Assembly: GCA_963402885.1 (NCBI GenBank)
Contig: OY727099.1
Span: forward strand, 21,161,001 to 21,225,000
Length of the DNA stretch: 64,000 bases
Source: Antedon bifida
Taxonomy: Eukaryota > Echinodermata > Crinoidea > Comatulida > Antedonidae
Direction: 5' to 3'
Under the pieces are notes generated by a model. The model had not been told where the DNA came from. It saw only the letters and a program-made list of their open reading frames with translations, and ran no database searches. Of the stretch, positions 45,589 through 58,296 are shown in pieces (the first letter of the stretch is position 1; every line of letters begins with the position of its first letter). The position numbers were made by a program, and so were the translations under genes.

Positions 45589-48500
45589 GTATGTATTTGG
45601 TTTATTGTTTAGTTATATATTATTTACTTGTAGTTGTTCTTACTTACTAATTGAATCGAAAGTAAAGGCCAATTTACACAAACGTAGCGGAAACCAGCGT
45701 AGCTTGTGGGCGTGTTTTTGCTCAACCACCCGCCAGGTCCGCGTTTTGTGCGTAAATGGTCATAAAAAATACCGCTTACATGTGGGTCTGGGGTAACTAG
45801 TTCCTGGACAACTACCACACAGACAACTACCACCCGGACAATAACCCCTCGGACAATCACCCTTCTAGGACAACTACCCCAGGACAACTAACCCCTAGGA
45901 CAACTATCCCCTAGGAAAATTACCCCCTAGGACAACTATCCCCTAGGACAACTACCTCCTATGACAATTACCCCTAGGACAATTACCCTCTAGGACAACT
46001 ACTCTTTAGGACAAATACCCTCCAAGGACAATTACCCCTAGGAAAACTACCCTCTAGCTACCCATTAGGAAAATTACAATTTGCCCACAACTACAGCTTC
46101 GGACAACTATGATTGGTAACCAAATTAACAAGCTGCTTCTTTTGGTGCCAATTGTATTGTAAATCAAATTGTGTGTAAAGAGGGGACTACGAGGGCGGTG
46201 TACCACACTATACATTTTACAATATTTGACGTGGAATTATTCTACCGGCGACGTATGTACCTAAGATTTGTAGTCTTTTGTAATAACTGTAGCGATATTT
46301 ATTTAAAAAAAACTTCTAGGAGGACAATGGAAACGATTTCCTCAATTGGCACAGTTAGCTATGTTTTCATAATAGGAAGACTAAGAACACGTCAAATGGG
46401 GGGAAAGTGAGATTGATTTTCAAATCGTCTAATGTAATTAATTAATTAATAGTGTAGGTTTTTTTTAAATCTAAAGTATAATTAGGAGGTTCTTTGCTGT
46501 AGAATACGAATTGGAATAAAATGAAATACGTAGAAATGGTTAGGTTAGACATAAACACATCATGGATATAATTCTTTAGGTCATATTTTCTCAGGAGTGG
46601 GGAGAAAATGGAAAAAAAAAATCAATTAAAGTTGCCAAACCAATATTCCATTATTACTGGACTTGTAATAGTAAACGTATAATGTCATTAAACAGCATGA
46701 CATAAGCTCTTACGGTAAAACCTTTGTTTTGAAAAAGAAAAGAGATAACAAAATCGGTCGATCGATATTAAGGGTCTGATGATTGTTTATACGATTTTCG
46801 ATAGGTAAACTGTATGTTCTTAGATTTATATACGACATCTTCATGTCACGCAAGAATAAAATAAGCCCACCCCTTTATTTTTCAGGATTGGAATACGCTT
46901 TAATAATTTGGAGCGTTATCGATTCTCGTTTAATGTCAAATAACTACTCGAATACGCAATGATTCAAAAGCTCACAATAATAGTTTATAAGATCAATTTG
47001 TCTCCCTATGTTTTGAAGTTCAGTAAGTTTTACAAGATCATAATCATAACCTAAGTTGTAGGTGTTATGATATAGGTGTGGTTGTTCAGAGAGTGTTGTT
47101 GTTCTAGAGGGGTAGTTCTTAGGGGCATAGCAGTTGTCCTAGATAGTGTTTGTCCTAGAGGGTAATTGTCCGGGTGGTAGTTGTCCTGGCGGTGTAATTG
47201 TCCGGGTGGTAGTTGTCCGGATGGTAATTTTCCAGGGGGTAGTTGTCCGGATACGTACCGTTATCGCTCGTCTGTACAAATTGACGTTAATAGTACCCGT
47301 TGCGATTCAGTTTTACAATCTATATTATATACTTCTGAACACCACGACATCGGATCGCATTCAATCTCAACGGATTACACAGGCGCTGATTGGTCATCAA
47401 AGCAAATGACAAAATGTTTAAAGACCCCTTACCTGCAATTTTGGACGTTTTTTGGAAAATAATACATATATATCACTTTAAAAACATTAAACCATGTCAT
47501 TCCTTGTCTTAAATGTACGTTTTATGGTAAATTATGAAAAGCTCTGCTAACTTTTCTGGCTGTTTACTTTATCGTTTTGATTTAGCTTTTCGCTTTTTTT
47601 ATTTGTATCTCCATTGAGATCCAGCCACTGATACCCACAGCATTGTCATTTTTTTCAGTAATTTGCCTTTGGATTTATATATATATATATATATATATAT
47701 AAACACGTTAGGCAAAGAACATTAATTCTAAACCGCCCGGTGACTTCCATTTAATAGTGTGCTTATTTGTTAGGAATCATAGAAAAGTATCTACATGAAA
47801 GACAACCATCATTGTGCCAGAAAGAATATGAAGAATTTACACCGTCAACAATGAATCCAGATTACACTGTCAACATGGAAGTCTTCACTGATTTGGATCT
47901 TTTAACAAGAAATAAAAATGAGAAAGACAGCCAGCCAACAACACTGTCATCATTTCTAACCAGAATACAACCCAAATCTTCATGTAAAGTCCTGATAGAT
48001 GGTGAGGCTGGCATTGGAAAAACAACATTATTAAGGTACTTAGCAAACAAAAGCACATCTGGTGAAAAACCGTTTAAAGGTAAAATTGTGTTTTTATTTA
48101 ACGTAAGAGATTTAGAAGAAGGCAACAGTATTTTTCATCTGATTGAAAAACAACTGGATATTGAAGATTTTAATTCAAATACTAAACTTCCAAAGGATCC
48201 AAAGTTGATTACACACTTTGTAGACAAACATGATGACAACATTGTGTTATTATTAGATGGTTTAGATGAATTACGAGTTAAGAATGATAAGTTGGTAGAT
48301 CTGTTTAATGGGAAAACATTAGGAAAGAGTGTTGTGCTACTTACGTCTAGATCAGAATACGTCGACATAGATAAATTCATAAGAAAGTCTGATGTGCAAA
48401 TGACCGTGAAAGGCTTTAACAAAGATAGCATTTGGTGGTATATTGAGAAGCATTTTGGGCATTTTAACAATCGTGATAAGATAAATGACCTTAGGCGGAA

Positions 48501-51500
48501 ATTAGAGGATGACCAGAACCTTTTAGCATTGTGCAAAAATCCATTGTTACTTCTCTTAATTTGTAATATTTGGGAAGACAAACAAAATCTTCCGTTTAAT
48601 TATGCCGACCTTTTCAAAGAAATATTTCGATGCATAATAAATCAATACATTGCTAATCATGGCCTCCCGATTATTGTTGATCATAACAATCAAGGAAGCG
48701 TTTTTGATCGTTTAAAGCAAAATTGTTGCTGTGTATTGAGCATACAGACAAACCAATACATTGAATTTAAAGACCACGAAACAATTACCGACTTTAACTG
48801 TATTCCTATACAATTTGTAAATGCTATGACTTCCTTAGGAAAGTGTATGTACGATAGTTTAAAACAAAATCAACTTTCAATCAAAAAGGATGATTTGGAA
48901 GCTACTTTAGATAAGGAAATTGTCCTTAACCTTGGATTTGTATATAAAAAGAAATCAAGTTCAAGATCTAAACCAGAGAGTGGAATTTACATGCCTATAC
49001 ACAAATTAATACTAGAATCACTAGTGGGGTTTTATTTATACACACTTTGTAAAGAAGATGTAAGTCTCATTGAGTGGGATGTAATAACAGACTGTAAACA
49101 TTTAACAATGGCCAATATGTTTGCAGTTGGGTTTCTTGGTGCTGATGCAGGTAAATTCTTAAAGCACTGGCTTACAGACCATTTATCAACATATCGTTAT
49201 TTGATACATACTAACTTGAAATATGTTAAAGATCAACATCGTGTTGTTGTGGCAGATACATTAAAACATCACATGGTTAGTTCAGGATTAAATCAACATA
49301 CAGATGTCTCAAAGTCATTGAAATATGTTGTTGCCTACTTTAATCCGAATTCTAATTCAAATGTGGGTGATCATTTCATACATCGTATATTGCAACTCAG
49401 TAGCATGGATCTTAATGAGCTTGATTTGAGAACATTTTGTAATACATTATCATTTGCAAGCAAAGGCAAAATTCTTGCACACATTGCATTTTTTTTGACA
49501 TCTACACTTGACCTACATAACTGCAATCTGTCATGTGATGTAATGAAATGTATGATTGATGAGTGGGATAAAATGGGTGATAAGCTGGAATTAAAACGTA
49601 TTATAATCAGCCAAAATAATCTCAATAACATTGATGCCCAATTACTGCATAAATTAATAATGTCGGCCCCTCATTACCTTTCATTTGAGATGATTGATTG
49701 TAAACTATCGGGTGAAGTAATGAATGACATTAGCATTCAAGAAGATATGAGAATATTTATGCTTAATATCGCTAAAAACAATCTCAGTTTCATGAATGGA
49801 ACTTCACTAGGTAATTTTTTAAGGAAAATTCCTCAGCTGCTAACACTTGACATGCATGATTGCAAACTATCAGGCAAAATATTGAATGAAATGATAAACG
49901 TCTATACAGGAGGCGAGTTACAAGAGATTTGTATTGAGAAAAATGACATCAGTGAAATTGATGGTACTCTTTTGGGACGTTTCTTGCATAATGCGCATAC
50001 GCTAATAAAACTTGACATGCACGATTGTAAACTATCGGGTGACGTAATGAATAAAATGATGATAGAGTATATAAGAGATGAGTCAAAATTACAAGTTTTT
50101 GATATTGGGAATAACAATATAAGTGGCATTGATGGTACTTTACTGGGTACTTTCTTAAGTAAATCTCCTAAACTGAGTGTACTTGACATGCATTATTGCA
50201 ATCTACCAGGAGAAGTACTGAATACATTAATGATAAAATTGAATGAGAGAAATGAGCTACAATTACGAGAGCTTAATATTGGGAATCAAGATATCAGTGA
50301 CATTGATAATACTTTATTTGGTAATTTCTGGAGTAACTCTCCTAAGCTGCGTATATATGATCTCCATGATGGCAATCTATCAGGTGAGAACCAATTGCAA
50401 GCAAATTACATTAGAAGAATTGCCGGTACCACAATGGGTACTTTCTTGATTAAACCTCCCGAGTTAAAAATGAACGAAATAAAGGATCATAATGTAATAA
50501 GTGAAATGAGCAGAGTGTATGCAAAAAGAGAGTCCCAATTTAAAAACTTTGATATTCTGAAAAATGATATCAGTAACATCAATGGCACTTTATTGGGTTG
50601 TTTAGTGCGTAAGTCTCCTCAACTAAGTAAACTTGTCATGCATGATTGCAAATTATCAAGCGACGTAATGAATGAAATGATTCGGGCGTGTGAAAGAGAT
50701 AAGTTGGAATTACAAGAGATTTATATAGGGAATAATGATATCAGAGACGTTGATGGTACATTATTGGGTACTTTCTTAAATAAGTCTAGGTTGCGTGATC
50801 TTCACATACATGATTGCAAACTATCAGGTGACGTAATGAATAGAATAATGAGATCGTATGCAAAAGATAAGTTGGAATTACAAGTGTTGTACATTGCGAA
50901 TAATGATTTAAGTGATCTTGATGGCTCATTACTGAGTACTTTCTTAAGTAAATCTCCTAAGCTTCAAACACTTGACATACATGATTGCAAACTATCAGGT
51001 GACGTAATTAATAAAATGATGGGTGCGTATACAAGAGATCAGTTAGAATTAGAATTGTTGTCCATTGCCAATAATGATATAAGTGACGTTGATGGTACAT
51101 TACTGGGTACTTTCTTAGGTAAGTCTCCTAGGTTGCGTGATCTTCGCATGCATGATTGCAAACTATCAGGTGACGTAATGAATAGAATGATGGGTACATA
51201 TGCAAGAGATAAGTTGGAATTACAAGTATTGTACATTGCGAAAAATGATATAAGTGGCATTGATGGCTCAATACTGGGTACTTTCTTAGGTAAGTCTCCT
51301 AGGTTGCGTGATCTTCGCATGCATGATTGCAAACTATCAGGTGACGTAATGAATAGAATGATGGGTACATATGCAAGAGATAAGTTGGAATTACAAGTGT
51401 TGTACATTGCCAATAATAATATAAGTGACGTTGATGGTAAATTAATGGGTAATTTCTTGGGTAAATCTCCTAGATTGCGTGATCTTCGCATGCATGATTG

Positions 51501-54459
51501 CAAACTATCAGGTGACGTAATGAATAGAATGATGGGTGCGTATGCAAGAGATCAGTTGGAAGTACAAGTATTGTCCATTGCAAAAAATGATATAAGTGGC
51601 ATTGATGGCTCATTACTGGGTACTTTCTTAGGTAAGTCTCCTAGGTTGCGTGATCTTCGCATGCATGATTGCAAACTATCAGGTGACGTAATGAATAGGA
51701 TGATGGGTACATATGCAAGAGATCAGTTGGAATTACAAGTGTTGTACATTGCCAATAATGATATAAGTGGCATTGATGGCTCATTACTGGGTTCTTTCTT
51801 AGGTAAGTCTCCTAGATTGCATGATCTTCGCATGCATGATTGCAAACTATCAGGTGACGTAATGAATAGAATGATGGATGCGTATGCAAGAGATCAGTTG
51901 GAAGTACAAGTATTGTCCATTGCGAAAAATGATATAAGTGGCATTGATGGCTCATTACTGGGTACTTTCTTAGGTAAGTCTCCTAGGTTGCGTGATCTTG
52001 ATATGCATGATTGCAAACTATCAGGTGACGTAATGAATAAAATGATGGATGCGTATGCAAGAGATCAGTTGGAATTACAAGTATTGTCCATTGCGAATAA
52101 TGATATAATTGGAGTTGATGGCTCATTACTGGGTACTTTCTTAGGTAAGTCTCCTAGGTTGCGTGATCTTCGCATGTATGATTGCAAACTATCGGGTGAC
52201 GTAATGAATGCAATGATGGATGCGTATGCAAGAGATCAGTCGGAATTGGAAGTGTATTCCATTGCGAATAATGATATAAGTGGCGTTGATGGCTTATTAC
52301 TGGGTTCTTTCTTAAGTAACTGTCCTAGGTTGCGTGATCTTCGCATGCATGATTGCAAACTATCGGGTGACGTAATGAATGCAATGATGGATGCGTATGC
52401 AGATCAGTCGGAATTAGAAGTGTTGTCCATTGCGAATAATGATATAAGTGATGTTAATGGCTCATTACTGGGTACTTTCTTAGGTAATTCTCTTAAGCTG
52501 CATACACTTGACATTCATGATTGCAAACTATCAGGTGACGTAATGAATGGAATGATGTATGAATATTCAAGAGATCAGTTAGAATTACAAGTGCTGTTCA
52601 TTGAGAATAATGATATTAGTAACGTTGATGGTGTTCTACTTGGTACTTTTTTAGTTAAGTCTCCTAAGTTGCGTGATCTTTACATGCATGCTTGCAAACT
52701 ATCAGGGAATGTAATGAATGCAATGATGGGTGAATATGTAAAAGATCAGTCGGAATTAGAAGTGTTGTCAATTGCGAATAATGATATAAGTGGCGTTGAT
52801 GGCTCATTACTGGGTTCTTTCTTAAGTAAGTCTTCTAACCTGCTTAAACTGTACATATATGATTGCAAACTACCAGGGGATGTGATGAATGACATTATCA
52901 AAGAGTTTGCAGGAGATGAGTTACAATTGCAACTGATTTCAATTTTCAATAATAATGTTGGTAACATTGATGGTAAATTACTGGGTACTTTCTTAAATAA
53001 ATCTCCTAAGCTGCATACACTTTGCATTCATGATTGCAAACTATCAGGTGACGTAATGAATAAAATGATGGATGCGTATGCAAGAGATCAGTCAGCATTA
53101 GAAGTGTTGTCCATTGCGGATAATGATATAAGTGACGTTGATGGCTCATTACTGGGTACTTTCTTAAGTAAATCTCCTAGATTGCGTGTTCTTCACATGC
53201 AAGATTGCAAACTATCAGGTGGCGTATTGAATACAATGATGGATGCGTATGCAAGAGATCAGTCAGAATTAGAAGTGTTGTCCATTGCGAATAATGATAT
53301 AAGTGACGTTAATGGCTCATTACTGGGTACTTTCTTAGGTAATTCTCTTAAGCTGCATACACTTGAAATTCATGATTGCAAACTATCAGGTGACGTAATG
53401 AATGGAATGATGTATGAATATTCAAGAGATCAGTCAGAATTAGAAGTGTTGTCAATTGCGAATAATAATATAAGTGACGTTGATGGTACAATATTGGGTA
53501 ATTTCTTAGCTAAGTCTCCTAGATTGCGTGATCTTTTCATGGATAATTGCAAACTATCAGGTGACGTAATAAATAGAATGATGGGTGCATATGCAAGAGA
53601 TCAGTCAGACTTAAAAGTGTTGTCCATTGCGTATAATGAAATAAGTGACGTTGATGGCTCATTACTGGGTACTTTCTTGACTAAGTTTCCAGATCTACGT
53701 AAACTTGCCATAAATAATTGTAAAATATCAGGTGACGTTATGAATAAAATGATCAAAGTATATACAACAGATGATTTAAAATTACAAGAGCTTCATGTTA
53801 ACAATAATAATCTTAGTGACATCGACAGTACTTCATTTGGTACTTTATTATATAAGTCACAAAAGCTGTGTGTACTTAACATGAATAATTGTAAACTACC
53901 ATGTAACGTTGTAAGTAATATGTATGCAAGCGGATTACAAGTGCTTGACATTGGAAATAATAATATTAGTCACATTGATGGTACTTTACTTGGAACTACT
54001 TTGTATAACTCGTCTAAGTTGCGCATACTCAACATGAATAATTGTAAACTACAAGGTGATGCAATGAATGAAATTATCATAGAGTTTGCAAGAGACGAGT
54101 TACAATTAAATAAGCTTAATGTTAGGAATAACTACTTCAGAGACATTGACGCAATTCTACTGTGTGTTTTAGTGAATAACTCTCCTAAACTGCGTACGCT
54201 TGATATAAACAATTGCCAACTATCGGATGATGTAATGAATGAATTGATCAGAGCTAAACCAAATTATTTGCAATTGTTTACTGACAAGAATGATATCAGT
54301 GATAATGAGAGAGATATGATTATTTGGTGGATTGACTCGGGTAATGACATTTTGAGAACTTCGTCATTAGATGAGTTAGAGAGCCTTGAACAACTGTGGT
54401 CTATACTAGAGACTTTCGACCCGGATTTGGTTAATGAGTTAAAAAGAACATTAATTTAA
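45057..54459 (+). CDS. NLR-B: DED-like/NACHT/LRR receptor, two coding exons (span)
   Basis: Joining 45057-45588 (phase 1 donor, CTG then GTATGT) to 47774-54459 (acceptor TTGTTAG) gives a continuous frame of about 2,405 residues with Gly at the junction. Order: death-fold N-terminus (about 1-178), NACHT, long LRR array, short acidic C-terminus. This is the standard layout of a cytosolic pattern-recognition NLR; the DED-type effector suggests caspase-8/FADD-like signalling, which is inference. It is paralogous to NLR-A from a few residues after the junction (IEKYL.RQ shared). Unlike NLR-A it has no premature stop. Confidence 0.85.
45803..46110. repeat. Fold-back minisatellite, left arm
   Basis: About 17 degenerate units of 16-17 bp on the consensus CCTAGGACAACTACCC. 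Confidence 0.8.
47093..47250. repeat. Fold-back minisatellite, right arm
   Basis: About 10 units on GGGTAGTTGTCCTAGA and variants, the reverse complement of the left arm. The two arms enclose about 980 bp with no coding sequence, so the whole (45803-47250) looks like a fold-back type non-autonomous element. Confidence 0.75.
47708..47743 (-). mobile_element. SINE tail fragment, inverted
   Basis: Reverse complement of the 3' end of the SINE at 3317 (CACCGGGCGGTTTAGAATTA then ATGTTCTTTGCC). Only the tail is present. It ends about 30 bp before the NLR-B exon 2 acceptor, and an AT dinucleotide run lies at its other side. Confidence 0.75.
47774..54459 (+). CDS. NLR-B exon 2: NACHT and LRR domains
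   Basis: One 6,686-bp exon. Walker A is GEAGIGKTT (48001-48027), Walker B region LLLDGLDEL (about 48250-48276), then LLTSRSEY. Helical NACHT-associated segments follow, then LRRs from about 49390 to 54300. The LRR region has about 27 bipartite units; the central ones are 57 residues (171 bp) with RLRDLRMHDCKLSGDVMN and LEVLSIANNDISDVDG halves. Several units are near-identical, and a marker unit with LGNSLKLHTL (LHTLDIHDC, LHTLEIHDC) occurs twice, five units apart. The C-terminus (IIWWIDSGND, then LWSILETFDPDLVNELK) is not LRR. Stop TAA at 54457. Confidence 0.92.
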
Positions 54460-55275
54460 CTGAATTGACATGAATATATTACAAAGTGACCTATTCAATG
54501 AAATAGGTAATGTAAATGAGCGGTTCGAGGAGTTTTTACACCAGCTCGGCTTACATAATACGCACATTAATTACTCATTAGATTAATATTTCTTTTACTT
54601 TATCACACATTCTAAACAAAGAAAAAAAGAAAATTTATGTGATTTTAACATGCCAACTTCGTTTTGAACAATGTGCATTCTCATATTTTACTTCCTGTCA
54701 AACATTACAATACTATTGCCTAGTAATACCGATTTTAATAACATAAAAAATAATAACATGAATGCGTGGCGGGAAGTTGTGGAGTTAGATTTAAATATAT
54801 TTAGATGTTTTGTTGCTTTCAATACTCACATGATTGTGCATTAGGCCTAATACTAAGGCACGGCTTATAGGAAACCAGAAAACAATTTCTAATTTATTTT
54901 TTATATACATTTTGTTTGTTAATATGAACCAGAAATAAAATTTTAAATGATTATTACCGTAATTAAAAATACAACTTGCAAATGCTTCATGGGGTTAATT
55001 GAATGAACGCGTTCGAGTTAATGACACAAACTACGCCCTCAATTTAATTATTCACGGTACAGTAGATATTGTAGTTTACTATCGTTCTAAACATTGTAAT
55101 TGTGTAGGCCCTAAATACGTTCAAAAATATTATTGTGAATTATAACATTATTTAACTATATATTATATCAAACTATATTATAATAAGTGATAATGTAACT
55201 GTATACGTTTTTAAATTAATTTTCCTGTATTCAATAAGAATGAATATGTGTATAATTATTAGAAAATGTATACAT
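54460..55275. other. 3' flank of NLR-B
   Basis: AT-rich, no exon. The part further downstream (about 55450-56060) is related to the 3' flank of NLR-A. Confidence 0.45.
54934..54939 (+). promoter_or_regulatory. Candidate polyadenylation signal of NLR-B
   Basis: AATAAA about 475 bp after the stop; the first canonical hexamer seen in the 3' flank. Confidence 0.4.
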
Positions 55276-55290
55276 TATAGTTATATTAGT

Positions 55291-55413
55291 CTCGGTTGGG
55301 GCGACTTTTTCTCATTCTCACAGATTTCCTCATCTTTATCGTTTCAAATTAATTAATTAAATTTCAGTATATCACCGGGCGGTTTAGAATTAATGTTCTT
55401 TGCCTGTTCTGTT
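55291..55413 (+). mobile_element. 5'-truncated SINE copy with target duplication
   Basis: Begins inside the T-arm of the tRNA-like head (CTCGGTTGGGGCGAC) and runs to the tail. It is nearly identical to 3375-3495. Flanked by a perfect 15-bp direct repeat TATAGTTATATTAGT (55276-55290 and 55414-55428), so the insertion is recent. Confidence 0.9.
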
Positions 55414-55428
55414 TATAGTTATATTAGT

Positions 55429-56090
55429 GTTATATGCTGAATAGTAAGACTTGTATAGAGTATTTCCATGAAATAATATTTCTTTTTAGCAAACTATATA
55501 TTACAGTACTCGTTTTACTACATTTACGCTAAGTTTTCATTAATTTTTCATGTTTTTTTGTTCACACACAGATCTCAGAGTAATAATATGTTACAATTTG
55601 CGTGTTAGTAAGAATAAGCTTTAGTAAGAATGTAAGTTATCGTATAATATACAGGAATATGTAGTTAGAGGCAAATATGTTATAGTGTAGTTTTTTGAAC
55701 GAATATCCACAGTATAAAAATTAATTCAATACGTACTTGTTAAGAAGGTTTAAATAGGTCTATGTTATACTTATTAATAGATTTTAATTATCGTGAAACG
55801 AAGTGGCACAACACACCATTAGTACAGTATAGTAGTAGTAGTTAGTAGTAGTACAGTATAGTAGCTAGCAATAAGTTTACATTACATTTATGCCGTGTTA
55901 ATGGGCATAGTTTGTTCATGTTTAAGAATGTTTGTATATACTATATTATTAGTTATGATTGAATAATGATAATAAAAACAAATTGAAATGATTGCACACA
56001 ATGTTGTTAAATTGTTAAATGTATACGAATCATGTCGTGGTTTATGATCAAGCAAATGAAGCCAAACGTATGTAACACAGATACAAAAAT
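55429..56090. other. 3' flank of NLR-B, shared with NLR-A
   Basis: No exon. Blocks at 55660-56060 match 11820-12200 in the same order. Confidence 0.55.
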
Positions 56091-56094
56091 ACCA

Positions 56095-56240
56095 TGACGA
56101 TGATGATGACGATGATAATGATGATGACGATGACTACGATGAACGATCAACGATGACGATGACGACGATGATGATGATGACGACGATTATGATGATGATG
56201 ATGACGATGACTACGATGAACGATCAACGATGATGATTAT
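56095..56240. repeat. GATGAC-type microsatellite
   Basis: Imperfect GATGAY trinucleotide runs; a segment containing ACTACGATGAACGATCAACG occurs twice. A related GATGA-rich spot sits at the matching place after NLR-A (12310-12360). Confidence 0.8.
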
Positions 56241-56243
56241 TTT

Positions 56244-56450
56244 AAGCCTGTTTTCCTGTCGACGTTATTCGACGCTATCGCTAACAATATTTGGCGATCT
56301 CCTACGTAATCATTGAAATGTTAACGATTTACAGGAAAAGGTACTCGCTATCGTTATCATTTCAACTTGATTGTTTTCAAACGATCGTCGTTGAACTGTA
56401 AACGACCAATGACGATAGCGTCGAATAACGTCGACAGGAAAATAGGCTTT
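56244..56450. mobile_element. MITE family 3, copy B (long inverted ends)
   Basis: About 207 bp. The left end (AAGCCTGTTTTCCTGTCGAC, then GTTATTCGACGCTATCG) is matched at the right end as reverse complement over 37 bp with one mismatch. No frame of interest; the short open frame across it is fortuitous. A family 3 copy is also inside the TPP1-like gene. Confidence 0.9.
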
Positions 56451-56499
56451 AGTGGTGAGGATGATGATATTAAATATAATATTCAAAGAGCGTATTCAG

Positions 56500-56905
56500 T
56501 ACTCCAAAACGCTTATGGCTGTCAGCTGAATGTTTTCTATACTTTGACGATAAGCTTTGAAAATTAATTACAACGTATACTATAACGGTACAGTAACGGA
56601 ACGACGTCTGATCACGGTGAACTAGCTACAGGCGTATCGTAATAGCATACACAATACGCTTATACATGCTGAACGTCTCCTATACTTTGACGATAAGCTT
56701 TGAAAAGTAACTACAACGTATACTGTAACGGTACAGTAACGGAACGACGTCTAATCACGTCAAACTGCAGACGTAGCATAATAGTATACACAATACGCTT
56801 ATTATAATACATGTCAGCTGAACGTTTTCTATACTGTGGCAATCAGCTTTGAAAAGTAAATACAACGTATACTATAACGGTACAGTAACGGAACGACGTC
56901 AAACT
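56500..56905. repeat. Three tandem copies of a roughly 150-bp unit
   Basis: Each unit has a TTTCTATACT block, ACAACGTATACTATAACGGT and ACAGTAACGGAACGACGTC (ends near 56608, 56749 and 56900), separated by an ACACAATACGCTTAT block. It immediately precedes the hairpin satellite. Confidence 0.8.
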
Positions 56906-58296
56906 ACCACTGTGCACTACTATACCCATTTTGGTGGCACTATGGCACAGTGATAATAAATATGATTAGTTTACCACTGTGCGCTCCTATGCCCTTATTG
57001 GTAGCACAGGACGCACAGTGATAATAAATAGGATTTAGTTTACCAATGTGTGCTACTATACCCATTTGGTAGCACTAGCGCACAGTGTTAATAAATAGGA
57101 TTAGTTTACCACTGTGCGCTACTATACCCATTTTGGTAGCACTACGCACAGTGATAATAAATATGATTAGTTTAACACTTTGCGCTACTATACCCATTTG
57201 GTAGCACTAGCGCACAGTGTTAATAAATAGGATTAGTTTACCACTGTGCGCTACTATACTCATTTTGGTAGCACTACGCACAGTGATAATAAATATGATT
57301 AGTTTAACACTTTGCGCTACTATACCCATTTTGGTAGCACTAGCGCATAGTGATAATAAATATTATTTAGTTTAGCACTGTGCGCTACTATACCCATTTG
57401 GTAGCACTAGCAGACATTGTTAATAAATAGGATATAGTTTACCACTGTGCGCTACTATACCCATTTTGGTAGTATTTGCGCACAGTGATAATAAATAGGA
57501 TTTAGTTTAGAACTGTGCTCTACTATACCCATGTTGGGAGCACTAGCGCACAGTGTTAATAAATATGATTTAGTTTACCAATGTGTGCTACTATACCCAT
57601 TTGGTAGCACTAGCGCACAGTGTTAATAAATAGGATTAGTTTACCACTGTGCGCTACTATACCCTTATTGGTAGCACAGGACGCACAGTGATAATAAATA
57701 GGATTTAGTTTACCAATGTGTGCTACTATACCCATTTGGTAGCACTAGCGCACAGTGTTAATAAATAGGATTAGTTTACCACTGTGCGCTACTATACCCA
57801 TTTTGGTAGCACTACGCACAGTGATAATAAATATGATTAGTTTAACACTTTGCGCTACTATACCCATTTAGTAGCACTAGCGCACAGTGTTAATAAATAG
57901 GATTAGTTTACCACTGTGCGCTACTATACTCATTTTGGTAGCACTACGCACAGTGATAATAAATATGATTAGTTTAACACTTTGCGCTACTATACCCATT
58001 TTGGTAGCACTAGCGCATAGTGATAATAAATATTATTTAGTTTAGCACTGTGCGCTACTATACCCATTTGGTAGCACTAGCAGACATTGTTAATAAATAG
58101 GATATAGTTTACCACTGTGCGCTACTATACCCATTTTGGTAGTATTTGCGCACAGTGATAATAAATAGGATTTAGTTTAGAACTGTGCTCTACTATACCC
58201 ATGTTGGGAGCACTAGCGCACAGTGTTAATAAATATGATTTAGTTTACCACTGTGCACTACAATACCCATTTAGTAGCATCAGCGCACAGTGTTAA

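Larger units (their letters stand above)
45589..47773 (+). other. Intron of NLR-B
   Basis: 2,185 bp, GTATGT to TTAG. It contains inverted minisatellite arms (45803-46110 and 47093-47250), an AT microsatellite (about 47680-47700) and a SINE tail close to the acceptor. The 79-codon frame at 46171-46410 has no recognisable domain. Confidence 0.75.

Noticed and set aside
45624-47462. Short proteins across the fold-back minisatellite arms
   Set aside because: Repetitive Pro/Gly/Val/Ser strings produced by minisatellite units; the region is an intron.
56367-56567. A 66-codon + strand gene
   Set aside because: It starts inside the MITE at 56244-56450 and runs into a tandem repeat.
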